From Pelagovum pacificum (lineage in GTDB: Bacteria > Pseudomonadota > Alphaproteobacteria > Rhodobacterales > Rhodobacteraceae): 64,000 nucleotides of DNA. Below are positions 8,140 through 18,086 of the stretch, piece by piece; the stretch's first letter is position 1; each line of letters begins with the position of its first letter. A program made the translations under genes and the position numbers. The DNA lies in the NCBI RefSeq assembly GCF_016134045.1, contig NZ_CP065915.1, positions 496,001 through 560,000 of the forward strand, in the 5' to 3' direction. Below the pieces are notes generated by a model. The model saw only the letters and a program-made list of their open reading frames with translations, was not told the origin of the DNA and made no database searches.

Positions 8140-11100
8140 TCAGTCCTCCTGCCCGTCGGGCAGGGCGAGTATGTCCACCGGGCCGATCCTGCGGTTGCCC
8201 GCTTCGTCGTCACTGAGCACTCTAAAACTGCCGTAGACGTGGCTGACCTTGCCGTCGTCGCGGGTCCGCGCGTAGCCGCGCCCCTCGCAATAGAGCTCAC
8301 TGCCGCCCTCGCGGAGGATCCGCGCGCGATAGGCGTAAGGCTCCGCGTCGGAGAGGCAGCGGCTCAGCATCTCGCCCACCATCTCCCGCTCATCGGGGTG
8401 GATGATGTCGAGGCCGCTCTGAACGCTCGGCACATGGGTGTCCGGATCGTAGCCGAGGATGCGGTGCAAGCCGGCCGACCAGTAAGGCTGATCGTTGGCG
8501 ACGTCGTAGGAATAGAAGCCGACCTCGAATTCGTCTTGCACCTGCTCGAGGTTGGCGATCAGCATGCGGTTCCCGATCTTCTCGGCCATGTCGTAGAACA
8601 CGCCGACGATATAGGCGGGCTCACCCCGGGAATCGCGCACGAGGCTGGCGGACGTGGCGACCGGTCGGATCAGCCCGCTCTTCGCGACAAGGCTCGCCTC
8701 GAAGGAGAAGGGCTTGCCGGTGCGCAGGCAATCTTCGAACGCCGACTGCACCATCGGCCGGTCGGCGTCGGTGTAGAAGCCGATCGCTTCTTCGACGTCC
8801 GGTTCGCCGTCGTGGTAGTCGAGGCCGTGCAACTCGAAGACCTTGCGGGACCACGTCAGCTTGCCGGTACGGATGTTGTAGCGCCAGTTCCCGATGCCGG
8901 AGACGACGTGCACCATCTCCGACATCGTCTCGAAGGGCTGCATGTCGAACTCCACGACGGAGATCATCTGCCCGATGAGCTGGCCGAGACTGTCCGCGAA
9001 GGGCGTGAAGTTGATCGTGTAGATGCTGTCCTCGCTGTCGACGGTGATCGACCGGGGGGTGCGCATGGTGAAGACTTCGCTGGCAATCCGGCTGATCGCC
9101 GGGAAGTCGCCGGGCAGCGAGCATTGCGACAGGTGAAAGCCGGCGCTGGGCAGGCGTCCGATATCGAACAGTTGCAGCGCACGGTCCGAGGCGCGCCGGA
9201 TCATCAGGGCCTGGTCGACAACGAGCATGACGTAAGGCGAGCCCGACAGGATCGCCGACAGCTCCGTCGAGACACGCTGCAGCTCCGCCGTGTTGACCTG
9301 CATCTCCTCGTTGACGGTAATCAGCTCCTCGTTGGTCGCCTGCAGTTCCTCGTTCGAGGTCTCGAGCTCCTCGTTGGTGGCCTGAAGCTCCTCGTTGGTG
9401 GACTGCATCTCCTCGTTGACCGACTGGAGCTCCTCGTTGGAGGTCTGGAGCTCCTCCACCGTCTGCTGGAGCGCCTCGCGGGTCGACTGCATCTCGGACT
9501 CGATGCGGGCGACGTAGGCGATCCGCTCATCCGCGGAGAGCTGGTCGAGGTCGGTGCGGACGTTCACCTCGTGCCGGGTCAGAATCGCGAACAGGCAGTA
9601 ATCCTCGCCGCCGTTGGGGCGGTAGATCGGGTAGCACTGAAGCTGTGCGCGGTTCGCGCCCGGCGTGTCGAACTCGTGCCAGCGGCCCGAGCGCATCTCG
9701 CGCGTCTTGGTGGCGATGGCCATGAGGCTGGTCGCCTCGTCCCGGAATTCGGAGACGAGAAGCCGGGTGTTGAGGGACAATGCGCTCTGCTCCGTCACGC
9801 GGACGAAGGGGCTTATGTCGCCGAACACCCGGACGATGTCGCCGCCCCTCGTGACGAGGAAGCCATTCGGCGCGACGGAGCGCGCGAGCGCTTCGAACAT
9901 CGGGTCGTTGGGCTGGTTGGCGATCGCATCGCGGGAGCGGGTCTCGGCCCGCGACGGCGTGCCGAGCGGCTGGCTGCTGCTGGACAGGCCTGAGTAATTG
10001 AGACGCCGCCCGCCGCTGCGTTTGGCGAAAATCTTGTCCGAGCCGGAGCGGCTTTCGAACCAGGTGTCCATGCTGCCGACGCTTTCGGCCGTGCCGAGGA
10101 ACAGCAGACCGTTCTGGCCGAGCGCATAGAGGATACGGCTCAACACGCGCTCCTGAAGCGCCGTGTTGAAGTAGATCAGCAGGTTGCGAAGGCTGACGAG
10201 GTCGACCTTGATGAACGGCGGGTCGTGGAAAATGTTGTGCTTGCTGAACAGCGTGACCGAGCGCAGCTCGTTCGTGACCGTGATGTCGGCGGCGCTGATG
10301 GAGAAATACTTGTCGAGGTATTCGCGGGGGATGTCCTGCGCGGCGGTGATCGGGTAGACGCCGCGCCGCGCCACTTCCAGCGCGCGTTCGTCGATGTCGG
10401 TTGCGAAGACCTGAAGGCGGCTCTTCTGCAGGAACTCCGGTCCGCCGAGCGCCTCGGCCACGAGGATCGCGATGGAGTAGGCCTCTTCCCCCGTCGCGCA
10501 GCCTGCCACCCAGACCCGAAGCTGGTGACTGTCCTGGGATTCGATCAGCGTCGCGATCTCTGCCTTCAGCTGCTGGAACTGCTCGGAGTCGCGAAAGAAG
10601 CGGGTGACCGAGATCAGCAGGTCGCGGTAGAGCGCGTCGAGCTCCTCTTCCGAGGCGCGGCAATATTCGACGTAATCTTCGTAGACCTCGATGCCGAGCG
10701 CCGTCATCCGCCGCGCGATGCGGCGATTGATCGTGTTTTCCTTGTATTCGCGGAAATCGACGCGGGTCCGGGCATAGAGGATCTGGAGCAGGTCAGAGAT
10801 CCGGCTCGGCTGTTCGTTCAGCCGGCGCAGCGCTTCGAAGTCGCGCGGATCGGCAAGAATTTTCTCGAGGTGCTCGCCGATCTGTTCCGGCGTCAGGGTG
10901 AGATCGACGCAGCCCGTCTCGATCGCGGAGGCGGGCATCCCGTTGTATTTCGCGCTGCCCGGATCCTGCGCGATGGTGATGCCGCCGGCCTCGCGGATCG
11001 ACTGGACGCCGTAGCTGCCGTCGCTTCCGGTGCCCGACAGCACGACGCCGACGCAGTTCTCGCCGCAGTCGGAGGCGAGGCTCTTGAACAGGCGGTCGGC

Positions 11101-11466
11101 GGATGGTTTCGGCGTCGCGGGGTGGCCGCTCGGGTTGCGCAGGCGCAGCCGACCGTTCTCGAGCGTGACGTCGGTGTTCGGCGGCGTGACGTAGATGGTA
11201 TCCGGGGCCGGATCGGTGTCGTCACTGAGTTCGACCCCCGGCAGCCGCGTCTCGTGAGAGATGAGCGTGGTCAGCAGGCTCTTGTGAGTCGGGGACATGT
11301 GCTGCGCGATCACATAGACCGCGTGCGCTTCCCTCGGCAGGTTCTGCACCAGCAATGATGCGGCTTCGAGTCCCCCGGCAGATGCCGCAATCCCGACGAA
11401 ACGCAATTCGTGAGGGGGGCTCGCGCGCTCCTCACCGTCGTTCTGACTGCCCGTAACCTCAGCCAT
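8140..11466 (-). CDS. CheB-CheR fusion with coiled coil and PAS domains
   Basis: This giant fusion (1108 aa from this start) combines a CheB-type methylesterase, a CheR-type methyltransferase, a heptad coiled coil and PAS sensor modules. The CheB part (about residues 20-205) has catalytic Ser in GIAASAGG, His in IAQHMSP and Asp in LSGTGSDGS. CheR (about 215-480) includes RDLLISVTRFFRD and the SAM motif VWVAGCATGEEAYSIAI. The coiled coil covers about residues 665-721. Two or three PAS/PAC units follow to the C-terminus. No histidine-kinase or GGDEF domain and no CheB receiver domain is present. An upstream ATG at 11520 would add 18 residues, including a rare TTA codon, so the ATG at 11466 is preferred. 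No other che gene is nearby. It may act in a chemosensory or light/redox stress pathway located elsewhere. Confidence 0.9.
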   Translation of the reverse strand: MAEVTGSQNDGEERASPPHELRFVGIAASAGGLEAASLLVQNLPREAHAVYVIAQHMSPTHKSLLTTLISHETRLPGVELSDDTDPAPDTIYVTPPNTDVTLENGRLRLRNPSGHPATPKPSADRLFKSLASDCGENCVGVVLSGTGSDGSYGVQSIREAGGITIAQDPGSAKYNGMPASAIETGCVDLTLTPEQIGEHLEKILADPRDFEALRRLNEQPSRISDLLQILYARTRVDFREYKENTINRRIARRMTALGIEVYEDYVEYCRASEEELDALYRDLLISVTRFFRDSEQFQQLKAEIATLIESQDSHQLRVWVAGCATGEEAYSIAILVAEALGGPEFLQKSRLQVFATDIDERALEVARRGVYPITAAQDIPREYLDKYFSISAADITVTNELRSVTLFSKHNIFHDPPFIKVDLVSLRNLLIYFNTALQERVLSRILYALGQNGLLFLGTAESVGSMDTWFESRSGSDKIFAKRSGGRRLNYSGLSSSSQPLGTPSRAETRSRDAIANQPNDPMFEALARSVAPNGFLVTRGGDIVRVFGDISPFVRVTEQSALSLNTRLLVSEFRDEATSLMAIATKTREMRSGRWHEFDTPGANRAQLQCYPIYRPNGGEDYCLFAILTRHEVNVRTDLDQLSADERIAYVARIESEMQSTREALQQTVEELQTSNEELQSVNEEMQSTNEELQATNEELETSNEELQATNEELITVNEEMQVNTAELQRVSTELSAILSGSPYVMLVVDQALMIRRASDRALQLFDIGRLPSAGFHLSQCSLPGDFPAISRIASEVFTMRTPRSITVDSEDSIYTINFTPFADSLGQLIGQMISVVEFDMQPFETMSEMVHVVSGIGNWRYNIRTGKLTWSRKVFELHGLDYHDGEPDVEEAIGFYTDADRPMVQSAFEDCLRTGKPFSFEASLVAKSGLIRPVATSASLVRDSRGEPAYIVGVFYDMAEKIGNRMLIANLEQVQDEFEVGFYSYDVANDQPYWSAGLHRILGYDPDTHVPSVQSGLDIIHPDEREMVGEMLSRCLSDAEPYAYRARILREGGSELYCEGRGYARTRDDGKVSHVYGSFRVLSDDEAGNRRIGPVDILALPDGQED
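9304..9471 (-). repeat. 21-bp tandem repeats encoding coiled-coil heptads
   Basis: The near-identical core CTCCTCGTT recurs on the plus strand at 9304, 9325, 9346, 9367, 9388, 9409 and 9430, with a diverged copy at 9451, an exact 21-bp period. On the coding (minus) strand each unit encodes one heptad of the form [T/S/V]NEEL[Q/E][A/S/T]. It is a coding repeat inside the CheB-CheR fusion. Confidence 0.9.
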
Positions 11467-11653
11467 CGTTACCGTTTCAACTCCCCCGATCTTGCACGGT
11501 AAAGTAGAGTGTCCGGCCATTATGGTGAAGCAGTTTTCTCGATTGCTGTACTCCGCAAGGCAAAGCGACGAGGTGTGAAGACCACAGTCGCGCCGTTAAC
11601 CTTTTCTCAACTATTTTCGGGCGAGATTCAGGGCGAGCTCTAGAGGTATCCGG

Positions 11654-12379
11654 ATGTCACAGCCGGCGGACAGCCGCAGCGAACCGACGATTCCGAGCGT
11701 GTCGATCACGTTCCGTCCTGTCGCGGACGATTTTCACCTGCAGTCCCTCAACGTCGTGGACGGGGATGCGCGGATTGCCGTGTCGTTCAACGACGCGCGT
11801 CCGCTCGGGACCACCCTGAAGGACCGCGCCGCGCGAGAGGTCCGACAGTTTCTCGATCGCGCGGGCGAGGAACGCGGCATGTGGAGCTTTCCGGACGAGC
11901 GGATCGTTCTGCGCGATCTGCTCTTGGCGGAGCCGCGTCTGATCGTGTCGCACCGTCCGACGCTCGGCCGGGTTCATGTGCTGCGATTCAATCGCTTCTA
12001 CGGGCAGGTCATGGGGCTGTTCGACGCTTCGGTGAGGATCGCCAACCCCCTGCGCAGCCAGCTCGAGGATCTCGCTTTCCGGACTGTCGAGGGGGCGATG
12101 CTGCCACTCTTCAACCTGTCAGAATTTCTCGAGACCAACCGTTTGAGCGGTGAAGAGCTCGACCGGATCCAGGTGTCGCGAATGGTCGAACTGCTCGACC
12201 AGCTTCGCGAGAAGATCGGGCAGCTTCAGCTGCACTACCTGATCCTGTCCCGGACCGTCTCGAAGGGGACGCCGGACTCGGCCTCCCGTCTCAGCACGGA
12301 CCTGATGGAGCTGATCGACGGCGAAGACGTCCTGCTGGCGGAGAACGACGACACCGCGATACCGCCATTCCTCTGGTGA
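11654..12379 (+). CDS. uncharacterised protein, divergent from the CheB-CheR fusion
   Basis: I do not recognise this 241-aa protein. It has no signal peptide, no membrane segment and no obvious nucleotide-binding motif. Residues 15-60 look like a small beta-rich domain (ITFRPVADDFHLQSLNVVDGD). The middle is charged. The region from about 140 to 200 is predicted helical (FLETNRLSGEELDRIQVSRM, then VELLDQLREKIGQLQL) and could be a dimerisation helix. The start ATG has an AGAGG element 8 bp upstream. It is divergent from the CheB-CheR fusion across 187 bp, so co-regulation or a functional link is possible. Codon use matches its neighbours. Confidence 0.75.
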   Translation: MSQPADSRSEPTIPSVSITFRPVADDFHLQSLNVVDGDARIAVSFNDARPLGTTLKDRAAREVRQFLDRAGEERGMWSFPDERIVLRDLLLAEPRLIVSHRPTLGRVHVLRFNRFYGQVMGLFDASVRIANPLRSQLEDLAFRTVEGAMLPLFNLSEFLETNRLSGEELDRIQVSRMVELLDQLREKIGQLQLHYLILSRTVSKGTPDSASRLSTDLMELIDGEDVLLAENDDTAIPPFLW

Positions 12380-12388
12380 GGCGACCGG

Positions 12389-12419
12389 GCGCGATTACGC
12401 ACGGTGTCCGACGATCGCG

Positions 12420-12420
<1 letters not shown>
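12389..12420. terminator. stem-loop between convergent genes (weak)
   Basis: Perfect 7-bp arms GCGCGAT (12389-12395) and ATCGCGC (12414-12420) flank an 18-nt loop between the stops of two convergent genes. There is no T-run on either side. It could serve both strands as a termination or stabilising structure, but the long loop makes this uncertain. Confidence 0.3.
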
Positions 12421-13508
<1,088 letters not shown>

Positions 13509-13533
13509 GGGTCTGTCCTCTTCCTGTCGGGCG

Positions 13534-14379
13534 TCAGCGGAAATCGACGCCGGCGTCGCGTCCGGCGGCTTTCACGCGGTCGCGGGCGATGGCGTAGTCG
13601 TCGTGGTCGAGATGTTCGAGCATCAGCGGCACGTCCTGCGGCAGGGCATCGAGCCCGCGCAGGAACGCGGCGTAGTCGAGCGCTCCGTCGCCGATCATGC
13701 ATTCGTCGAGATGCAGCGCGGCCTGGTGGTGCAGCGTGATGTCCTTGGCGTGGCAGCTCACGATGTGCGGGCCGAGCCGTACGAAACAGTCGTTCAGGAA
13801 AGCGCCGCTGTTCCAGTAGCGACGGGGCGTCATGATCAGGTTCACCGGGTCGAGGTGAACGGCAAAGGCGGGCCGGTCGATGGCGGCGATCAGCTCGAGG
13901 TAGCTGTCGACGCTGTCGGGCAGCGCATACTGCATCATCTCCAGCGCGAACTTCGCGCGCTTCGGCTGCACGGCGTCGATGATCTCTCGCACCGTCTCGA
14001 CGCAGGCATCGAAGCCGCGTTGTTCGAGGTTGTCCGGGTGGGGGGCATAGTCGCTGTCAGGGGCGAATGTGCCGATGTAGCTGACGGCACAGCCCGCGCC
14101 CACTTCGTCCGCGATGACGAGGCACTCCTTCGCGCGGGCGAGGTGAGCGGCGCGGCGGTCGTCCTCGATCGCGGTGAGGTTCCGCCAGATGCCGATTTCC
14201 GCGATCGTGACGTCGGCCTCCGCGAAGGCCGTCTCGATCGCGCGCAGGCGGTCGGTGTCGGCCAGGTCTACTGGCGGGCAGTAGGCCGCAGCATAACCGA
14301 ATGCGCGGTGCGCCGCGGCGAACCGCGCAGGGTCGTCGTCCGGTGCGACCGGCAGGCCATGACCGCCGAGACGGATCAT
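13534..14379 (-). CDS. sugar phosphate isomerase/epimerase-like TIM-barrel protein
   Basis: The 281-aa product looks like an AP-endonuclease-2/xylose-isomerase-like TIM barrel (PF01261). Candidate metal ligands are Glu in KFALEMMQY, Asp/His in AVHLDPVNL, His in IVSCHAKDI and Glu in PLMLEHLDHDDY. This family includes hydroxypyruvate isomerase, tagatose/allulose epimerases and 3-dehydroshikimate dehydratase, so the exact reaction is open. The ATG at 14379 overlaps the upstream VOC stop in an ATGA arrangement, which decides the start and implies translational coupling. Sitting inside an ABC sugar-importer operon, it most likely acts on the imported substrate. Confidence 0.8.
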   Translation of the reverse strand: MIRLGGHGLPVAPDDDPARFAAAHRAFGYAAAYCPPVDLADTDRLRAIETAFAEADVTIAEIGIWRNLTAIEDDRRAAHLARAKECLVIADEVGAGCAVSYIGTFAPDSDYAPHPDNLEQRGFDACVETVREIIDAVQPKRAKFALEMMQYALPDSVDSYLELIAAIDRPAFAVHLDPVNLIMTPRRYWNSGAFLNDCFVRLGPHIVSCHAKDITLHHQAALHLDECMIGDGALDYAAFLRGLDALPQDVPLMLEHLDHDDYAIARDRVKAAGRDAGVDFR

Positions 14380-14849
14380 GGCGTCTTGTCCTTGTCCCAC
14401 TCGAGCAACTCGAGGATCGCGCCCATTGCAGGCTTGCCGTTGAAGTAGGCGTAGCGCCCGCCGCCGCCGTCGAACTCGCCCGACTGGATCAGGGGGAGTC
14501 CCTTCTCTTCCATGTGGGCGGCGCGGCGCTGCATGTCGCGGGTGCGGATGCCGAGGTGGTGAAAGCAGGGGCCGTTGGCCTCAAGCTCATCGCGCCACGT
14601 GCTCGGCTCCGGTCCCGGCTCGAGGAATTCGAGGTCGATATTGCCGAAGCGGAAGAGGGCGAGCCGGTAGGTGAACCGGCCCGGCCCGCCCTCGTAGATG
14701 TCGGTCTCCGGGTTGGAGGTCGCGGTCTTGCCGACATGCACCGGCTCCTTTCCCGTCAAATCGCCGAACCAGGCGATCGAGCGGTCGAGGTCGTCGGTGA
14801 CGAAGCAGACTTGCAGCACTTCGTCGAAGTCGAGCATGCGGTCATCCAT
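14376..14849 (-). CDS. VOC family protein (glyoxalase-like)
   Basis: This 157-aa VOC-fold protein begins MDDRMLDFDEVLQVCFVTDD and includes FHHLGIRTRDMQ. The latter is typical of methylmalonyl-CoA epimerase/glyoxalase-4-like members, with a metal-binding His in each half. It also has LEFLEPGP and ILELLEWD for the acidic ligands. It is translationally coupled to the TIM-barrel isomerase (ATGA) and lies 30 bp after the substrate-binding protein gene. VOC domains occur fused or adjacent to PF01261 barrels in some aromatic and polyol pathways. Its role on the imported compound is inferred only from this position. Confidence 0.82.
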   Translation of the reverse strand: MDDRMLDFDEVLQVCFVTDDLDRSIAWFGDLTGKEPVHVGKTATSNPETDIYEGGPGRFTYRLALFRFGNIDLEFLEPGPEPSTWRDELEANGPCFHHLGIRTRDMQRRAAHMEEKGLPLIQSGEFDGGGGRYAYFNGKPAMGAILELLEWDKDKTP

Positions 14850-14879
14850 CCCGGAGGGTCCTTTCAGCCTTGATTGCGA

Positions 14880-16127
14880 TCAGTAGAAGATCGCGTCGTA
14901 TTCATCCTGGAGGTCGGCCACGACGTCTTCGGTCGTCATGTCCGGGTTGCTCCAGAAGTCGAACATCACCGCCCAGATGGCCTGGTGCCAGTCGCTGTCG
15001 GAGATGTTGAACGGGTTCTGCACCGCACCGCCATCGACGGCGAGCAGGTCCTGAACCACGATGTTGCACTCGTCGAGCAGGTCGGCCGGCGCATCGGTCC
15101 GCGCTGGCGTGGCGCCCTTGTTCGCCGCGAAGGCACCGGAGATCTCGGGCGACAGCGTCGTCGCCGCGAAGGTCAGTTCCGCCTCGGTCGTCGCCTCGTC
15201 CTGCCCGCCGAGAAGCCCGAAAGCGTCGGACGTGACAGGCACCGCCAGAGCGCCGGGGATCGGGATGCAGCCGAAGTCGACACCCGGTTCCTTGCCGGCG
15301 GCCTTCCACTCGCCCTTCATCCAGTCACCCATGATGTGCAGCAGGGCGTCGCCGTTGATGACCTGGTTGGTGGTCTCGTTCCACGGGCGGTTCTGGGTTT
15401 CGGGACCAGCGTATTCGGACATCTTGCGCACGGCGGCCACGACGTCCGCGAACTCCTCCGTCTCGAACGCGGTGATGTCGGGCTCCGCGCCGTAGATGCG
15501 GTTGTAGATGTCGGGCCCTGCCATCGCGGCGGTCAGCGCGTGGGTCAGGTAGCCGACCTGGAAGGCCTGGCTGCCGACGGCAGCGGGGATGAAGCCAGCC
15601 TCCTCGACCTTGTCGAAGTCGGCGAACATCTCGTCCACGGAGGTCCAGGACGCTGGATCGACGCCGGCTTCCTCAGCGACGTCCATGTTCCAGTAGACCA
15701 TGCCGTCGATGTGCAGTGCGACGGGCACTTTGACGAACTTGCCGTCCACCATGCTGAGTTCTCGCACGATGGGAGCGAGGTTCTCGGCGATGCCTTCGCT
15801 CTCGTAGAGATCGGTCAGGTCGAGCGACAGGTCCCGCGCCGCCAAGTCGCGATAGACGCCGGGGTTGCTCTCGACGAAGGCGTTGGGCGGGTTGCCGCCC
15901 GTGACCATGTTCACGAGGCTGACGTTGACGCCGGAGTTGTGCGGGATCGCCATGTCCTTCCAGGCGATGCCCTGCTCTGCGAGGGCGTCCCGCAGGACCT
16001 GAAGGGCCGAGACCTCGGCCGGCGTGGACCAGCCGTGATAGATGACAAGCTCGTCGTCCTGCGCGGCGGCGCCGCTGGCGAGAGCCACGGCGAGACCGGC
16101 CGCGACGGTGTTTCTCAGGTGTTTCAT
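14880..16127 (-). CDS. sugar ABC transporter substrate-binding protein
   Basis: This periplasmic solute-binding protein of the extracellular family 1 (CUT1) type has 415 aa. It has a clear signal peptide (MKHLRNTVAAGLAVALASGAAAQ, predicted cleavage after AAA or AAQ) followed by DDELVIYHGWSTPAEVSALQ. Typical binding-protein blocks are VTGGNPPNAFVESNPG and HIMGDWMKGEWK. The frame continues upstream to 16913 antisense to nothing useful. The ATG at 16127 with the signal peptide is the real start. It is the third gene of the operon, with two hairpins upstream, and likely the most abundant product. Confidence 0.93.
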   Translation of the reverse strand: MKHLRNTVAAGLAVALASGAAAQDDELVIYHGWSTPAEVSALQVLRDALAEQGIAWKDMAIPHNSGVNVSLVNMVTGGNPPNAFVESNPGVYRDLAARDLSLDLTDLYESEGIAENLAPIVRELSMVDGKFVKVPVALHIDGMVYWNMDVAEEAGVDPASWTSVDEMFADFDKVEEAGFIPAAVGSQAFQVGYLTHALTAAMAGPDIYNRIYGAEPDITAFETEEFADVVAAVRKMSEYAGPETQNRPWNETTNQVINGDALLHIMGDWMKGEWKAAGKEPGVDFGCIPIPGALAVPVTSDAFGLLGGQDEATTEAELTFAATTLSPEISGAFAANKGATPARTDAPADLLDECNIVVQDLLAVDGGAVQNPFNISDSDWHQAIWAVMFDFWSNPDMTTEDVVADLQDEYDAIFY

Positions 16128-16141
16128 TCTGTCCTCCCTTT

Positions 16142-16179
16142 GGCGGCGGGGCCGCCGTTTCTCCGGCCGCGTCGGCCGG
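16142..16179 (-). other. paired intercistronic hairpins upstream of the binding-protein gene
   Basis: Two perfect GC stems lie between the permease stop and the binding-protein Shine-Dalgarno site: GGCGGC/GCCGCC (16142-16156, 3-nt loop) and CCGGCC/GGCCGG (16163-16179, 5-nt loop). Hairpins here can stabilise the 5' end of a processed binding-protein mRNA, which would raise its dose relative to the permeases. Confidence 0.5.
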
Positions 16180-16210
16180 TCTTTTGTCTCCCTGCGGAGC
16201 GTCGGCGCCA

Positions 16211-17143
16211 TCACCCCTTGATCGCGCCGGCGGTGATGCCCTGGACGAAGAAACGGCCGAGCAGGAAGTAGATGACGAGAGGCGGGATCGCGGTCAGAAG
16301 CGCCGCGGCCATGTTCTCGTTGTAGAGGGTCTCGCCCGTGGTGGTGATGACCACGTTGGCGAGGATGACGGTCATCGGCTGCGTGCCGAGCCCGCCGAAG
16401 GTCAGCCCGATCAGGAAGTCGTTCCAGATGTTGGTGATCATCAGGATCAGCACGACGATCAGGATATTGCCCGACATGGGCACGATGATGCGGAAGAAGA
16501 TCTGCCAGAAGCGGCCGGAATCCATCACCGCCGCCTGCATGATCTCGCGCGGGATATCCTTGTAGTAGTTCCGGAAGATCAGCGTCAGCAGCGGCAGAGA
16601 CGTGATCGCGTGGACCACTGCGATGCCCCAGACAGTGCCGTAGATGCCGAACATCCCCGTCAGGATGATGAGCGGGATCATCACGATCTGGAACGGGATG
16701 AAGGCGCACATGAAGAGCAGGAACAGGAACGGCCCCGCCCACCGGACATTCCACAGTGCCAGCGCGTAGCCCGTCACGCTGGAAAGCACGATGGATAGCA
16801 CCAGCGACGGAAACAGGATGGCGAGCGAGTTGACGAAGCCGACCTTCAGCCCGTCGCAGGTGATGCCCGAGCAGGCGCTGTTCCACGCCGTGATCCAGGG
16901 CTCGATCGTCCATTCCGTCGGCAACGAGAAGATGTCGCCCAGCCGGATTTGATCGAGCGTTTTGAACGACGTCACGAGAATCACATAGAGCGGCAGGCAG
17001 AAGAAGGCCGCGCAGAAGGTGAGGAACGCGATCACCGCGATCGACCGGCCCCGGATGCGGCGTTCCTTCCGGAGAGGCACCTCGGCCAGGTATTCATCCT
17101 CGAGCTGGCCACCCGCGGCGGCGGCGTTCACGTTCATGGTCAT
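16211..17143 (-). CDS. sugar ABC transporter permease (MalG type)
   Basis: This inner-membrane permease of a CUT1 importer has 310 aa. An N-terminal charged cytoplasmic stretch is followed by six predicted membrane segments. The EAA-loop region (FRNYYKDIPREIMQAAVMDSGRFWQIFFRIIVP) contacts the ATPase. The C-terminus (GRFFVQGITAGAIKG) matches the MalG-type ending. Its start overlaps the stop of the preceding permease (ATGA at 17140-17143). It forms a heterodimer with that permease. Confidence 0.92.
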   Translation of the reverse strand: MTMNVNAAAAGGQLEDEYLAEVPLRKERRIRGRSIAVIAFLTFCAAFFCLPLYVILVTSFKTLDQIRLGDIFSLPTEWTIEPWITAWNSACSGITCDGLKVGFVNSLAILFPSLVLSIVLSSVTGYALALWNVRWAGPFLFLLFMCAFIPFQIVMIPLIILTGMFGIYGTVWGIAVVHAITSLPLLTLIFRNYYKDIPREIMQAAVMDSGRFWQIFFRIIVPMSGNILIVVLILMITNIWNDFLIGLTFGGLGTQPMTVILANVVITTTGETLYNENMAAALLTAIPPLVIYFLLGRFFVQGITAGAIKG

Positions 17144-18036
17144 GTCACGGACTCCTCGGCGCGGCGGCGGCGACGGGCGGCGAAGATCACCATCGGCAGG
17201 AAGAAGGCGAGCGTGATGAGCAGCATGATCGTGGCCGCTGCGCTGGCGTAGCCGAGGTTCGATTTCTGCCAGTAGGCGTTGATCGTGAAGTAGGCCGGGA
17301 CGAAGGTGGACTGCCCGGGCCCGCCGTTCGTCATCGCGACGACGATGTCGTAGGCCTTCACCACGCCGAGCGACATCAGGATCGCGCAGGTCAGGAAGGT
17401 GAACTTCATCATCGGGATGACGATGCGCGTATAGAACTGCCAGACGCCGATCCCGTCGAGCCGCGCGGCCTTCCAGATCTCGTCATTGATCGATTTCAGT
17501 CCCGCCAGCATCAGCGCCATGTAGAAGCCCGCGCCCTGCCAGACGGAGGCGAGGATGATGCCGTACATCGCCGTCTCCGACCGGGCGAGCCAATCGAGCC
17601 GCACCCACGTCAGCCCCCAGTCGTGCAACGCCGCCTGCATCCCGAGCTGCGGGTCGAACAGCCAGCGCCATGCGACGCCGGTCACGATCAGCGAGATCGC
17701 CAGCGGATAGAGGAAAACCGTTCGGAAGAAGCCCTGTCCGCGCCGTTCCCGGTCGATCAGGCAGGCGAGGATGAAGCCGAAGCCGATCGCCAGCGTCGAG
17801 CCGAGTCCGAGGATCACGAGGTTCTTCAGCGAGGTGATGAAGGCGTCGTCGCCGAAGAGCCTGCCGTACTGGCGGAACAGGTTCTCCGTGTCGATCGCGT
17901 ATTCGGGGAAGCGGCGGCTGCGCGTGAAGGACAGGTAAACCGTCCACAAGATCGAGCCGATGAAGGCGACGAATGTGATCGCGACCGCGGGGGCGAGTGC
18001 CACCTGCGGCATCAGCGTGCTGTGCCGTAACCTCAT
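17140..18036 (-). CDS. sugar ABC transporter permease (MalF/UgpA type)
   Basis: This 298-aa integral membrane protein has six predicted segments and the EAA motif region EIWKAARLDGIGVWQFYTRIVIP. It is the first gene of the six-gene importer operon. A strong GGGAGGA element ends about 6 bp before the ATG at 18036, which favours this start over the in-frame ATG at 18063. The promoter and palindromic operator shared with the divergent LacI gene lie at 18087-18128. Confidence 0.92.
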   Translation of the reverse strand: MRLRHSTLMPQVALAPAVAITFVAFIGSILWTVYLSFTRSRRFPEYAIDTENLFRQYGRLFGDDAFITSLKNLVILGLGSTLAIGFGFILACLIDRERRGQGFFRTVFLYPLAISLIVTGVAWRWLFDPQLGMQAALHDWGLTWVRLDWLARSETAMYGIILASVWQGAGFYMALMLAGLKSINDEIWKAARLDGIGVWQFYTRIVIPMMKFTFLTCAILMSLGVVKAYDIVVAMTNGGPGQSTFVPAYFTINAYWQKSNLGYASAAATIMLLITLAFFLPMVIFAARRRRRAEESVT

Positions 18037-18086
18037 TGGGTCCTCCCGACTGCCACCCGACACGGCACCTCCTCGTGCTGTCGGGC

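Noticed and set aside
8239..9993. 584-codon plus-strand open frame opposite the CheB-CheR fusion
   Set aside because: It is the mirror frame of a high-GC gene with clear domains on the other strand; its translation shows a shadow-like pattern and no Shine-Dalgarno site.
14880..16913. 677-codon minus-strand frame that would fuse an upstream peptide to the binding protein
   Set aside because: The part before 16127 overlaps a permease gene in another frame, and the signal peptide at 16127 marks the true start.
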